A stretch of DNA of 35,496 nt from a virus. Both the position numbers and the translations under genes were made by a program. Positions within the stretch are counted from its first letter, which is position 1. Each line of letters starts with the position of its first letter. The notes below the pieces were generated by a model. The model ran no database searches and was not told where the DNA came from. It was given only the letters and a program-made list of their open reading frames with translations. Below, piece by piece: positions 22,496 through 31,182 of this stretch. The stretch covers positions 1 through 35,496 of IMG/VR virus record IMGVR_UViG_3300042914_000555. The stretch is one strand, 5' to 3'.

Positions 22496-22509
22496 GTTAG
22501 GGTGAAAAT

Positions 22510-23574
22510 ATGGCAAATGTAATGCAATCTTTGTTTGGCCTATCAACAGATTCTGTTGCAGAGGCTTCTAGGCCAGTAGATCCGTTACAGGCATATACTG
22601 GTCTGATTATGGGTACTGGTAGATCTCTTCAGCAGAACATTGCTAATGCTTTTGGTCAGCAAACACCAAAACAGGCTCTGAGTGCAATCATTCAGCAAAC
22701 GCAACAACAGGCAGATTTGGGAACTCCAAATGGTTTAATTACGTTAGCTAATAATCTAAACCAGATACCGCAATTTAGTGGTATTGCTTTGGCAATGCGT
22801 CAAGAGGCAGCACAGTTAGCACAACAATCTGAATTGACTAGGGCTAGGACATTCCAAGCAACTGCACAAGGAATGAAGGCTTTACAAGAAAAACCTGAGC
22901 CAGCAGTTAAGACGCCTGCTGATTTTGCCTCTGTTGCTGGTCAGTTAGGCTTTGGAGTTAAGGCAAACCTTGCTGATTATACGCCGGAACAATATGCTGC
23001 AGTCAATGCAGAATTAGAGCGCAAAGGAGTTAGGAGAGCAGAAGCTGGCGCTCCAAAACCTGAAAAACAATTTGGTGCAGAAGTCGGATTAAGAACAGAT
23101 TTTCTAAAAGAAGTAAAACCAATTGATGATGCTTTAAGTTCATTAGACAGAACAGAAGCACTACTGAACGAACAATCTGGGCTAGCAGACGCTGTTGCAA
23201 AGCGTCAGTTTTCTAAATTTGCAGGTGATAGAGACATTAGCAATAGAGATGTGGCTGCTTTTGGTAATTTTGGACCTCTTGGTCAAAGACTTGGTGGAAT
23301 TTTGTCACAATTTTTTGAAGGAACTTATTCCGATGCTCAAAGAGAAGAGGCACTAAGAATTGTACGAAATTTAAGAAATCCTTTAGATCAACAAAGAATA
23401 GCAAAAGAAAGAGATTTTTCAGAGGCAGCAAGAAGGCAGCAACTTCCAGAAGAAGCTATTCGATTTGTAGCTCCTCAAAGAACAAGAGGACTAAGGTCAA
23501 TACCAGCACAGGAAGGCACTACAGCGCCTGCTATAATTACGCTACCTTCTGGAAATAAAGCAAGACCACTGTAA
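22510..23574 (+). CDS. internal virion protein, Gln-rich helical
   Basis: A 354-residue, largely helical, Gln/Ala-rich protein (PKQALSAIIQQTQQQADLG, ALAMRQEAAQLAQQSE) with a C-terminal half that looks globular (DISNRDVAAFGNFGPLGQRL). It lies between the two largest genes and ends 10 bp before the next, so it is presumably a second ejection-type protein. No catalytic motif is recognised. Confidence 0.68.
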   Translation: MANVMQSLFGLSTDSVAEASRPVDPLQAYTGLIMGTGRSLQQNIANAFGQQTPKQALSAIIQQTQQQADLGTPNGLITLANNLNQIPQFSGIALAMRQEAAQLAQQSELTRARTFQATAQGMKALQEKPEPAVKTPADFASVAGQLGFGVKANLADYTPEQYAAVNAELERKGVRRAEAGAPKPEKQFGAEVGLRTDFLKEVKPIDDALSSLDRTEALLNEQSGLADAVAKRQFSKFAGDRDISNRDVAAFGNFGPLGQRLGGILSQFFEGTYSDAQREEALRIVRNLRNPLDQQRIAKERDFSEAARRQQLPEEAIRFVAPQRTRGLRSIPAQEGTTAPAIITLPSGNKARPL

Positions 23575-23584
23575 AGGAATAAAC

Positions 23585-26260
23585 ATGGCTGTTGTAAAAA
23601 CTATTGATGGTCAACAAGTACAGTTTGACACTGAGCCAACCGCTGCTGACATAGAGGAATATCGCAGGCTAAGTCAAGGACAGCGAAGTCCTGCTCGTGT
23701 AGGTATTGGTGGAATCTCTGATTTTTTACAGTACCAATATCAACAAGCTGCAGAAGGTCTAAAAGATATTGTTAGGTCTGGTTTTACGGTTGGACCAAGC
23801 GCACAAGAAATTGCAGCATATAAAGCAAAAGGACTGACTGACCAACAAATTGCAAATATTTATAAAACTGGTGAAGAGCAATTTCAAGCATTGACTCCTC
23901 CAGGTGTGCAACAACGTGTTGTTCCACGAAGAGATGAATATGCCACTAGATTTCTAGGCGCAGGGACAAGAGCCTTAACAGGAACTTTAGGTATTGGTGG
24001 TCCTGGGATGATGTTTGCTGCTGGCACTACTGGAGAAATTGGTGGGGATGTTGCACAAGCTCTTGGCGCTCCTAGAGTTGCAGGTGAATTTGTTGGCGCA
24101 CTTTCTCCACTTGCAACAGGTTTGGTTGGAGGTAAAAAAGCGGTTGTTCAAGCGGCAGAAAGTAGTCCACAAATAACAAACCGACTATCTGATTTGCAGA
24201 TTAAACAAGGTGTAAATGCGATTGCTGAAGAAGTTCCTGATCTCGGACAAAGACTGCAAACAGTAGAGCAATTAAAGGCCATTAACCCTGCTTTTAAACC
24301 AACACTTCCACAAGTTACTGGTAGTGCTGCTGCTGAATCTATGATGAAACAGCAATTTGCTCGTGATCCAGGATTTGCTGGAATGATAACAAAACAGCAA
24401 AAAGATACTGAAGAAGCAATAAATAAGATATTATTAAAAACCCTTCCTGTTGGTAGTTCTTTTGAAGAAGCAACTAGAACAGAGTTATCAAAATCTTTGC
24501 GGCCTATATTAGAGAACAAAGCAAAATACGAAAGTACTCTTGTTAATCTTGGACTTGCAATAAAAAATCAAACAGGAAACGAGCAGGTAATAGGATCGCA
24601 ACTTAGAAAGGCTTTTGAAGAAAATTTAAAGTCTGCAACAAGTGTAAAAAATAATCTTTACAATGTGGCAACAAAATATTCTTCTGATAATGGATTAACT
24701 ATTTCTAATGCAGATTCTCAAAGAATTTACAATACTATTTTAGATAGCGGACAAGATCCTGCTCAGTTATTAAATTCTTTATCGTCAAAAGAACAAAAGA
24801 TTTTACAAAAATTATACCCAGATGGTCCAGCAACAGAGACAAATAGTTTTGCATCTGTTGATGCTAATGATGTAGATGGGATGATTAAGTCTTTAAATCA
24901 AAGAATTTTTAGGTTAAGAGGTTCTGCAGATCCCGAATCATTGACAGAGGCTGTTCGTCTATCAGAGGTTAGAAATACTATGGTAGATGCTTTAAAAGCT
25001 GTCCCAGATCAAAAATATCAGAGTCTTTTAGGACTTGCTGATGATTTTTATCGAACTGAATTTAAACCCACTTTTAGACAAGGAATGGGATATCGACTTT
25101 CTAAATACGGACAAGAAGGGTTTAACGTAGCTAACAGCGAAGTTGTTCGTGAGTTTTTAAAGAAGCCTGAAAATTTAGACGATTTTATAAAAATTTACGG
25201 TGGTGCTTACGGCGATAAAAAAGATGCCTTTGATTTATTTGAACAAGGCGTTTTTACAGTTTTATTTAGAGACTCAAAACAGATACCGTCAGCAGAGGAT
25301 GTTACACGGTTCTTAAATAATTATGATGATGGTTTAAAAAAGTTTCCTAGTATTAGAGATAAATTGGTAAATACTCAATCTTTGCTACAAGAAATTGAAA
25401 AGCAAAGCTTAACTCTTACTAAAGCACAAGATGATACTTTAGCTTCTGTACTAGGAAAAAACAAAGACAAATATGTGTCAGTAGATGAGCGTGGAATTAT
25501 AAGTTTAAATGCTCCGGAATTATCCGATTCAATTAGAAAAGCATTTATTGGCGCTGCTGGCGAACGCCGTTCTGCTGTTGATCGTAATGAATTTCTTGCT
25601 CTTAGAAAAATAGCATTAACAGATAAAGATGCTACTGAATCTTTTAGAAATAATGTTATGCGTATTGTGGCAGAACAACCTAATCCTTTGGACTTTTTAA
25701 AATCTAATAGAGATTTAATAATGCCTTTGTATAGAGGAAATGCAAAAGAATTAAAATTTGCAGAAGATGTTCTTCGTGGTATTGAGATGGCTGGAGTAAC
25801 ACCAGCTAGAGGAATACCTGTTACAACAGCAGTCCCTGAAATTGGAGCGGGTACTGGGATTGGGGCATCACAAATTATTAGTAAACTAACTAATCCAATT
25901 CTTAGTGGTAGCACTGCTACGGCACAAGTATTTAGTAAAGTATTAGCAAAACAGATTGAGTTATCAAAAGACAAAGCTACAAGACAAATTTTAGCAAACC
26001 CTATGGAGTTTAAACAGTCTTTGGAAAAGGCATCTAAAATAAAAGATGATCCAAAAACAGTGGCTAAAGAACTTATTGGTGCAATCGACTTTTCACCTGT
26101 TGCTAATTTCTTTGCTAAGGCTGGTTTAAGATCAGGAATTGTTGCAATTCAGCCAAATGGTAGTGTTGTTGTCAATGTAAACGGACAAAACTATGAAATG
26201 CCTATAGAAGAAATAACAAAAGAAAACATTGAGTTTATAAGACAACAACAAGGACAATAA
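23585..26260 (+). CDS. large internal virion protein
   Basis: An 891-residue protein, the largest in the window. It opens with a small domain (MAVVKTIDGQQVQFDTEPTA, then ADIEEYRRLSQGQ) typical of phage or particle-associated proteins. Helical Lys/Asn/Leu-rich stretches follow, with a Gly/Ala-rich hydrophobic segment near 130-190 (GIGGPGMMFAAGTTGEIGG). Base composition is more A/T-rich than the capsid genes. It is the last of the three internal-protein genes and directly precedes the lysis cassette. I see no transglycosylase motif. Confidence 0.7.
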   Translation: MAVVKTIDGQQVQFDTEPTAADIEEYRRLSQGQRSPARVGIGGISDFLQYQYQQAAEGLKDIVRSGFTVGPSAQEIAAYKAKGLTDQQIANIYKTGEEQFQALTPPGVQQRVVPRRDEYATRFLGAGTRALTGTLGIGGPGMMFAAGTTGEIGGDVAQALGAPRVAGEFVGALSPLATGLVGGKKAVVQAAESSPQITNRLSDLQIKQGVNAIAEEVPDLGQRLQTVEQLKAINPAFKPTLPQVTGSAAAESMMKQQFARDPGFAGMITKQQKDTEEAINKILLKTLPVGSSFEEATRTELSKSLRPILENKAKYESTLVNLGLAIKNQTGNEQVIGSQLRKAFEENLKSATSVKNNLYNVATKYSSDNGLTISNADSQRIYNTILDSGQDPAQLLNSLSSKEQKILQKLYPDGPATETNSFASVDANDVDGMIKSLNQRIFRLRGSADPESLTEAVRLSEVRNTMVDALKAVPDQKYQSLLGLADDFYRTEFKPTFRQGMGYRLSKYGQEGFNVANSEVVREFLKKPENLDDFIKIYGGAYGDKKDAFDLFEQGVFTVLFRDSKQIPSAEDVTRFLNNYDDGLKKFPSIRDKLVNTQSLLQEIEKQSLTLTKAQDDTLASVLGKNKDKYVSVDERGIISLNAPELSDSIRKAFIGAAGERRSAVDRNEFLALRKIALTDKDATESFRNNVMRIVAEQPNPLDFLKSNRDLIMPLYRGNAKELKFAEDVLRGIEMAGVTPARGIPVTTAVPEIGAGTGIGASQIISKLTNPILSGSTATAQVFSKVLAKQIELSKDKATRQILANPMEFKQSLEKASKIKDDPKTVAKELIGAIDFSPVANFFAKAGLRSGIVAIQPNGSVVVNVNGQNYEMPIEEITKENIEFIRQQQGQ

Positions 26261-26701
26261 ATGTCTGATCCAGCAGCCACCGCAAGAGCTGCGCTAGGGG
26301 GTATCAAAGAAGCCGTTGCTGTAGGCCGTGAAATAAAGGAAACAGCAAAAGAAGTAAATGCTTTCTTGGACGAGGAAGCAAAGGCTCGTGTTGCCTGGAA
26401 GCGCAAACAACAGCAGATTGAACGCCGTGGAGACATGATGTTCATGAACGCCTATGAAGAGTATAAAATCATTAGGCAAATTCGTGACGCAGAAGCCGAA
26501 ATGTACAGACAGATAGAACAAGAATACGGTAGATCGGCAGTCTCCGAGGTTAAATCTCTTATCACTCAGATGCGTAAACAACATCTGGAACTCAATGATG
26601 AAATGTATAGGAAACGCATGGAAACTAGGCGGGAGATGTTATGGATTATTGCGGCATCAACTGTGGTTTACGGAATCTTTAAAATGATGGGGCTGATGTA
26701 A
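26261..26701 (+). CDS. coiled-coil protein with C-terminal membrane anchor
   Basis: A 146-residue protein with a long charged helix (about residues 30-120; EEAKARVAWKRKQQQIERRG, KSLITQMRKQHLELNDEMY) and one C-terminal transmembrane segment (MLWIIAASTVVYGIFKMMGL). It lies between internal virion proteins and the holin/endolysin pair, sharing one base with each adjacent ORF. It could be a lysis accessory (spanin-like, although the anchor is at the wrong end) or a membrane-associated virion protein. Confidence 0.7.
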   Translation: MSDPAATARAALGGIKEAVAVGREIKETAKEVNAFLDEEAKARVAWKRKQQQIERRGDMMFMNAYEEYKIIRQIRDAEAEMYRQIEQEYGRSAVSEVKSLITQMRKQHLELNDEMYRKRMETRREMLWIIAASTVVYGIFKMMGLM

Positions 26702-27183
26702 TGATTACACTATTATCTACACTAATCTCTTTTCTTATGGGCGGTTTGCCAAAGATCCTAGACTTTTTCCAAGATAGGTCTGATAAGTCGCATGAACTTG
26801 AATTGGCAAGAATGCAGACTGAGCGTGAGTTACAGATGATTCAATTAGGCTTTGTTGCACAAGCTAGAATTGAAGAGATTAGAACAGACCAAGTAGCAAT
26901 GCAAACAGCGGTGCAAGAACGAGAAGCACTGTATGCACATGACATTGCCATTGGAAAAGGAGCAGCACAATGGGTTACAAACTTGCGTGCTTCTGTTAGG
27001 CCAGTCATCACTTACGGTATGTTTCTGATGCTGTTGTTTGTGAACATCTTTGGTTTTTTCTATGCTTGGAAGACTGGAGTGCCGTTTGACGTAGCTATGC
27101 AAATTTTGTGGGATGAAGACAGTGCAATTATCTTCTCCTCAGTTATTGCATTCTGGTTTGGTACTCAGTCATTTAAGAAATGA
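26701..27183 (+). CDS. 3-TM holin
   Basis: A 160-residue membrane protein matching the 3-TM holin type seen in gene-transfer-agent and phage lysis cassettes (GTA_holin_3TM-like). It has a weak N-terminal hydrophobic segment (residues 2-18), a long charged helix (about 25-85; ARMQTERELQMIQLG), a strong segment near 100-122 (YGMFLMLLFVNIFGFFYAW) and a last one near 140-156 (AIIFSSVIAFWFGT). It would permeabilise the inner membrane and free the endolysin encoded immediately downstream with ATGA overlap. Confidence 0.8.
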   Translation: MITLLSTLISFLMGGLPKILDFFQDRSDKSHELELARMQTERELQMIQLGFVAQARIEEIRTDQVAMQTAVQEREALYAHDIAIGKGAAQWVTNLRASVRPVITYGMFLMLLFVNIFGFFYAWKTGVPFDVAMQILWDEDSAIIFSSVIAFWFGTQSFKK

Positions 27184-27656
27184 AAGTATCAAAAGAATGT
27201 ATCGACATGATAAAACATCATGAAGGAGTCCGATTTCGTCCGTATCGCTGTCCTGCTCTATTGTGGACTGTTGGTGTTGGCCACGTTATTGATCCCAATC
27301 ATATCAAGGTTCCTCTAAATGACAGAAAAACACTACCAATCCCTGATGGATACGACAGACAACTTACTGCAGCAGAGGTTGATGCCATTCTTGCCGCAGA
27401 CTTGGCTACGTTTGAGCGAGGCGTACTACGATTGTGTCCTACTGGTCTTACTCAGTCTCGCTTTGACGCACTCGTATCCTTCTCTTTCAATGTTGGCCTC
27501 GGCAATCTCCAACGCTCTACAATAAGGATGTGCCACAATCGTGGTGATTTTGAAGCCGCTGCTGAAGCCTTTATGCAATGGACTAAAGCTGGCGGCAAAG
27601 AACTTCCTGGCCTTGTAAAGCGTCGCAAAGACGAAAGAGCTTTATACTTACGATAA
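27180..27656 (+). CDS. endolysin, T4-type lysozyme (GH24)
   Basis: A 158-residue muramidase that cuts peptidoglycan for host lysis. The catalytic pattern E-8-C-5-T of the GH24 phage lysozymes is present (E15, C24, T30) in HHEGVRFRPYRCPALLWTVG; Cys in place of Asp at the middle position is known for this family. Other family features are GVGHVIDPN, SRFDALVSFSFNVG and the C-terminal GLVKRRKDERALYL. There is no signal or SAR-type anchor, so release depends on a holin. The ATG overlaps the holin stop (ATGA). Confidence 0.93.
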   Translation: MKVSKECIDMIKHHEGVRFRPYRCPALLWTVGVGHVIDPNHIKVPLNDRKTLPIPDGYDRQLTAAEVDAILAADLATFERGVLRLCPTGLTQSRFDALVSFSFNVGLGNLQRSTIRMCHNRGDFEAAAEAFMQWTKAGGKELPGLVKRRKDERALYLR

Positions 27657-27707
27657 TGTCGGACTTTATTTATAACTGCCGACAAAACAGTACAATAACT
27701 TAGGTAT

Positions 27708-27733
27708 AAAAAAAAGAGCCTCCGAAGAGGCCC
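27708..27733 (-). terminator. leftward rho-independent terminator with UUCG loop
   Basis: On the minus strand GGGCCTC pairs with GAGGCTC (one G-U) around TTCG, followed by eight T residues (complement of 27708-27715). It ends the replication operon, 22 bp after the small gene at 27755-27877. The plus-strand side lacks a U tract, so it is a poor stop for the virion operon arriving from the left; another hairpin, TGTCGG/CCGACA (27657-27684), directly follows the endolysin stop but also lacks a U tract. Confidence 0.9.
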
Positions 27734-27754
27734 TGTTAAGTCCAACGCCCTAGA

Positions 27755-27877
27755 CTACCAGAAAATCATTGTGCGAAGTACAAAAAGGTCTATGACCAGT
27801 GCGTTACAGTCTTCGATCTCTGATACAAACTCAATACCGAGCATCATGCCAGAGATAAGGTGAAATTCAATAACCAT
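27755..27877 (-). CDS. 40-residue conserved small phage protein
   Basis: A short acidic/hydrophobic protein (MVIEFHLISGMMLGIEFVSE, then CNALVIDLFVLRTMIFW). Its ATG shares an A with the TAA of the ribonucleotide reductase gene (TAATG), implying coupled translation, and the terminator follows 22 bp after its stop. I recall short phage proteins of the form FxLISGxxxGIEF...IDLxxxRIxF, usually with no function assigned. Association with nucleotide metabolism is suggested only by location. Confidence 0.75.
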   Translation of the reverse strand: MVIEFHLISGMMLGIEFVSEIEDCNALVIDLFVLRTMIFW

Positions 27878-29766
27878 TATATCTCGCAGTGACCAGCAAC
27901 GCAGGCCAGTGTTTGAGCACCTTCGACATTATCGTCTTTCTCACTGAGTAGATTCCAGTCAATGTGTGCAGGCATCTTTGATAGCAGTTCTTCGTAAGCC
28001 TCTTTAGAGCACTCCTCATACGGAGCTTGACGATATGTACCACCATCCCACGGCAGGAACGACACACCAGAAACTTCATCAAAGTGTCGCCATACCCATG
28101 CGCCAACATCCATCCACTCATCTTCTTTGACACTAATAGTCACTGACGGCTTATGCTCGCACCAGTGACGCTGATACATCAACCATAGGTCGAGGTGTTG
28201 CAATGCTGTTAGATCGTCACGCAACCGTGCTCCTTCTGGAGCCTTCATCGGAAAGGAAAAGACTACTGTGCTGTCTGGTCGCATTACGCAATCTTCGGCA
28301 GGCACACCGGCAACAGTCAGAAATGTCGAGAGAGGATCTTTCTTATCTCCACGAACACGGCGTATGTAATAGCTGCTATGTCGAGCATGAATACCAGAGG
28401 CAGAATCAACAAGTTGAGACACAGTGCCGCTAGGCTTGACACAAGTGATAGCAGTAGACCTAGGGATGCCAAGACTATCTGCAAACTCAGAATTGGCATC
28501 AATGGCGATACTTCGTAACTGTCTAAGATTCTCCGCAGTGCTTTCATTAACCTCGCCCATCCAATGATTATCTAAAATACCTGTCAGTGAGACACCCAAG
28601 AGGCGCTCTTCTTCTGTGTTCTTTTGCCAGATCTTACGCAGATACGGGAAGTGTGTCATCGTAGACTGGAATGTACCTAAGATAGTGGCAATGCGTACCT
28701 TGCGTGCAAGTGACTCTACGGTGTCTTCTGCTCTGACGACAACTTCAGTGAGATTACAGAACTGGTACGGTCTAAGTATGATTTCAGAGCAGGGATTAGT
28801 TCCGAAATCATAATTCTTATCCCTTCGTCCGTTTTTTCCAGCCTGAGCAATCGATGCTGCTCTTGAGAAAATCCCGCGTTCTCCAGAATGAGAGTTGTAG
28901 AGGCTTGTCCATTCTTGTAAAAACTGTCCAATATCTGGTTTAGTGTTATAAGTTGCTGAGTTGTTAGCCAATGCTCGTTGGCCGTTGTGTTCCCACCATT
29001 GTCCTGATTTTGCATTCCTCATCCTATCGTCTTCTAAGTCTGACAAAGAGATCATTGCTGATCTGCGTACTCCACCCACAACAACAACTTCCCCGATCTT
29101 GCACAGAATATCATGGCATTCGAGCGATGTAAGTTTCCTACCTGCGGCTGCTCTAAATTTGGCAGTAGTGAATTTAAAAAGTTCATCCAGAGGTCCTGGT
29201 CCAGAGGCACGTCCACCAAAGGTTTTGAGCCTTGCTCCTGCAGGTCTAATTCTGGATAAGTCATACCTTGCCACTTCCCCAGAGTACAGTAAAGCGATGA
29301 GTTGGCGTAATGCCTTTGCCCATCCTTCTTTCGAATCTGCAACCGAAATAACAGTTTCAGAATCAAACAACTGGTCTGGGACTTCAGGTAACTGATCGAC
29401 ATATTTGTGCTCCACAGAAAAGCCTACGCCAGTACCACAGAGTAGGATATACATGGCCTCATCAAATGCCTTTGGGTCATCGATGGGCAGATAGCTGCAG
29501 TTGTATCCAGCAGTGTTGTCTCGCTCCAGTGCCTTGCCAGCGGTCATAATAGCACGCATGGACGGCATCACTTCCAGGTTTAGGATAGCATTTTTTATTT
29601 CATCATACAGCGCATCAGGCATTTTATAGTCGTGCTTCTCTTTTAGGTGGTTGTCTATGAAAGCACAGTACCGAGCCACTGTCTCATTCCAATGCTCACG
29701 CCTGCCAACATCAGGCAGAAAACGGCTATATCGACTTTTAGCAATAAATTCTGAGTAGTTATTCAT
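27877..29766 (-). CDS. nrdJ: adenosylcobalamin-dependent (class II) ribonucleotide reductase, monomeric
   Basis: Reduces ribonucleotides to deoxyribonucleotides for phage DNA synthesis, using adenosylcobalamin and no oxygen. The key cysteines map onto the Lactobacillus leichmannii RTPR pattern: radical Cys in TNPCSEIIL (C326), active-site partners C90 (AGYNCSYLP) and C337 (QFCNLTE, 11 residues on), and the shuttle pair C622/C627 in ACVAGHCEI (5 apart, as in RTPR). At 629 residues it is about 110 shorter than that enzyme. Being B12-dependent, it may need host or environmental cobalamin. Its start overlaps the small gene upstream by 8 bp and it couples to the small gene downstream. Confidence 0.93.
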   Translation of the reverse strand: MNNYSEFIAKSRYSRFLPDVGRREHWNETVARYCAFIDNHLKEKHDYKMPDALYDEIKNAILNLEVMPSMRAIMTAGKALERDNTAGYNCSYLPIDDPKAFDEAMYILLCGTGVGFSVEHKYVDQLPEVPDQLFDSETVISVADSKEGWAKALRQLIALLYSGEVARYDLSRIRPAGARLKTFGGRASGPGPLDELFKFTTAKFRAAAGRKLTSLECHDILCKIGEVVVVGGVRRSAMISLSDLEDDRMRNAKSGQWWEHNGQRALANNSATYNTKPDIGQFLQEWTSLYNSHSGERGIFSRAASIAQAGKNGRRDKNYDFGTNPCSEIILRPYQFCNLTEVVVRAEDTVESLARKVRIATILGTFQSTMTHFPYLRKIWQKNTEEERLLGVSLTGILDNHWMGEVNESTAENLRQLRSIAIDANSEFADSLGIPRSTAITCVKPSGTVSQLVDSASGIHARHSSYYIRRVRGDKKDPLSTFLTVAGVPAEDCVMRPDSTVVFSFPMKAPEGARLRDDLTALQHLDLWLMYQRHWCEHKPSVTISVKEDEWMDVGAWVWRHFDEVSGVSFLPWDGGTYRQAPYEECSKEAYEELLSKMPAHIDWNLLSEKDDNVEGAQTLACVAGHCEI

Positions 29767-29917
29767 CTAGGTCAATCTCCAATTCTTCAAACTTGTCTTC
29801 AATCTTATCAGCAAACCGTTCAATGATTTCTTCTGACGATATGTTCAATACCTCCAGCAATGTTATTTCATCTAGCTTCGCCATCCTTTCCATTATGTCC
29901 CTCAGTGTCAATGACAT
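29759..29917 (-). CDS. 52-residue acidic small phage protein
   Basis: A short, very acidic helical protein (MSLTLRDIMERMAKLDEITL, then EVLNISSEEIIERFADKIED). The ATG at 29917 is just after the stop of the DUF3310 gene, and its own end overlaps the reductase start by 8 bp (ATGAATAA), so it is probably coupled to it. Small phage proteins of the type DIMERM..LDE.TL.EVL.ISSE..IERF are familiar, but I know of no function. Confidence 0.75.
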   Translation of the reverse strand: MSLTLRDIMERMAKLDEITLLEVLNISSEEIIERFADKIEDKFEELEIDLDE

Positions 29918-29919
29918 AC

Positions 29920-30177
29920 TTACCCCTTATAATAAATTTCTTTAATCTTGTCGTAATTCGCAATTGCAAACTCTAGATAATGCTGTGCCTTCTTTAAGTC
30001 CTCAATGCCGTTCTTTCTGTTGTGCCGCTGCACATACTTTATCACATTACATAGCCAAGGATCAAGCTCCCAATCTAGGAACACATCCCAAGGCTGGATT
30101 GCTGTTTTGTAGTGACTTCCTCCTATCTGTTTGTTAGCAATGTAATCGCCTAATGTTTTATGTTGCTGCTGCGACAT
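29920..30177 (-). CDS. DUF3310 family protein
   Basis: An 85-residue member of the DUF3310 family, widespread in phages and sometimes labelled nucleotide kinase-like, without firm biochemistry. The diagnostic core is present: IGGSHYKTAIQPWDVFLDW, then LCNVIKYVQRHNRKNG and EDLKKAQHYLE. It lies in the replication/nucleotide cluster and overlaps the end of the DEDDy exonuclease gene by 20 bp. Its location next to a ribonucleotide reductase is compatible with a role in nucleotide metabolism. Confidence 0.85.
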   Translation of the reverse strand: MSQQQHKTLGDYIANKQIGGSHYKTAIQPWDVFLDWELDPWLCNVIKYVQRHNRKNGIEDLKKAQHYLEFAIANYDKIKEIYYKG

Positions 30178-30892
30178 CGGCGTGCTCCTTTATTGCTTTG
30201 GTGGATTTGGACCAACTTCCGCAATTCGTGCATTGGAATCTTTGGAAGGTTCCTGTGGTTGTGTAGGAGAAACCTCGTTTTTGCAGTCGATGGCTACCGC
30301 AGTTGGGGCAACCGTCACCTCCGTAGAGGTTATGGTTAGGATGAGACTTAATCCAAGGAAGCAGACGATCATAAACTTTCTCCAATAACACAACATCCTG
30401 TTTGTTGTACTTCTCCATTACTTTCCAAGCAGCAGGATCTTTGTTCATGCACTTGACCCAAAGCTGATAGCCTTCATGGTCAGTTTTCTTTCCTAGACCC
30501 AATCTCTGTGCGATGTAGTCAAGTTTGTTGCTAGGGAAGCGAAACTCTTTACGAACTACTCTTAATAGGTCAATCTGTTTGTATGGCGCTGGTGGTGCTA
30601 AATGCTGAAGCAAGAATTCTTTGTTGAGCACTGGTATGTCAAACCGAGTTCCGTTGTAATGAACAACTGCGTCAGCCTCAGAGATAAGATCGTGGATCTT
30701 TCGCAGCATATATTTAGGCTGTGTGTTGTGTACGGAAGAAAACATAATCTCCTTCTTGCCGTGCCACTTAGCAGCCCAACACAGAACATAGGAAGACTCT
30801 AGCAAATGCTCTGGGCTAATATACTGATCTCGAAGGCCCCAGATGTGTGCAGTGTTGGGGCTTGTTTCGATGTCTAGCATTAGTAGTTTCAA
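30158..30892 (-). CDS. DEDDy 3'-5' exonuclease with C-terminal zinc ribbon
   Basis: A 244-residue DnaQ/RNase H-like exonuclease. Catalytic residues are visible: D7 and E9 (LDIETSP), D85 (HYNGTRFDIPVLN), and Y162/D166 (KYNKQDVVLLE), the DEDDy set. The C-terminus carries a zinc ribbon with CPNC (C195, C198) and CTNC (C221, C224), which may guide nucleic-acid or protein binding. The start is TTG at 30892, chosen because GAGGA lies upstream and MKLL.LDIET is the normal beginning; the next ATG is four codons later. It overlaps the upstream stop (TTGA). Confidence 0.88.
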   Translation of the reverse strand: MKLLMLDIETSPNTAHIWGLRDQYISPEHLLESSYVLCWAAKWHGKKEIMFSSVHNTQPKYMLRKIHDLISEADAVVHYNGTRFDIPVLNKEFLLQHLAPPAPYKQIDLLRVVRKEFRFPSNKLDYIAQRLGLGKKTDHEGYQLWVKCMNKDPAAWKVMEKYNKQDVVLLEKVYDRLLPWIKSHPNHNLYGGDGCPNCGSHRLQKRGFSYTTTGTFQRFQCTNCGSWSKSTKAIKEHADVAAAT

Positions 30893-31182
30893 GATTGCTC
30901 TTCCTCAGTGTAGTCAAAGTCTTCATCGATTTCTTCTTCTTTCTTACCGAATGTCTCAAAGCCACAGTCGGAATGAAATCCAAAACGATCTTCAACTTGG
31001 ACCTTCTTTGTAACATCAACATAGCCAGTGCTCTCTAGGAACTTGACAAACTGATACAGCACCGGAACCCAAGTAACAGCATCGTCAAATTCGTGTTTTG
31101 CCTTGATTGTGGTTGTGTTAGGCCAGTCGCCACTGTCGCCAACATATTCGATATCTTCGTATGTAAATTTAAAGGTTTTCAT
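30889..31182 (-). CDS. hypothetical acidic protein
   Basis: A 97-residue acidic protein with a strong GAGGAG site 5 nt before the ATG. Core: IEYVGDSGDWPNTTTIKAKH, then FVKFLESTGYVDVTKKVQVE, ending in an Asp/Glu-rich tail (EEEIDEDFDYTEEEQ). It overlaps the nuclease gene upstream by 14 bp and the exonuclease gene downstream by 4 bp. No motif suggests a function. Confidence 0.72.
   Translation of the reverse strand: MKTFKFTYEDIEYVGDSGDWPNTTTIKAKHEFDDAVTWVPVLYQFVKFLESTGYVDVTKKVQVEDRFGFHSDCGFETFGKKEEEIDEDFDYTEEEQS

Noticed and set aside
25375-25974. 199-residue minus-strand ORF inside the large internal virion protein gene
   Set aside because: It lies wholly antisense to an 891-codon frame, has no upstream signals, and its composition reflects the opposite coding strand.
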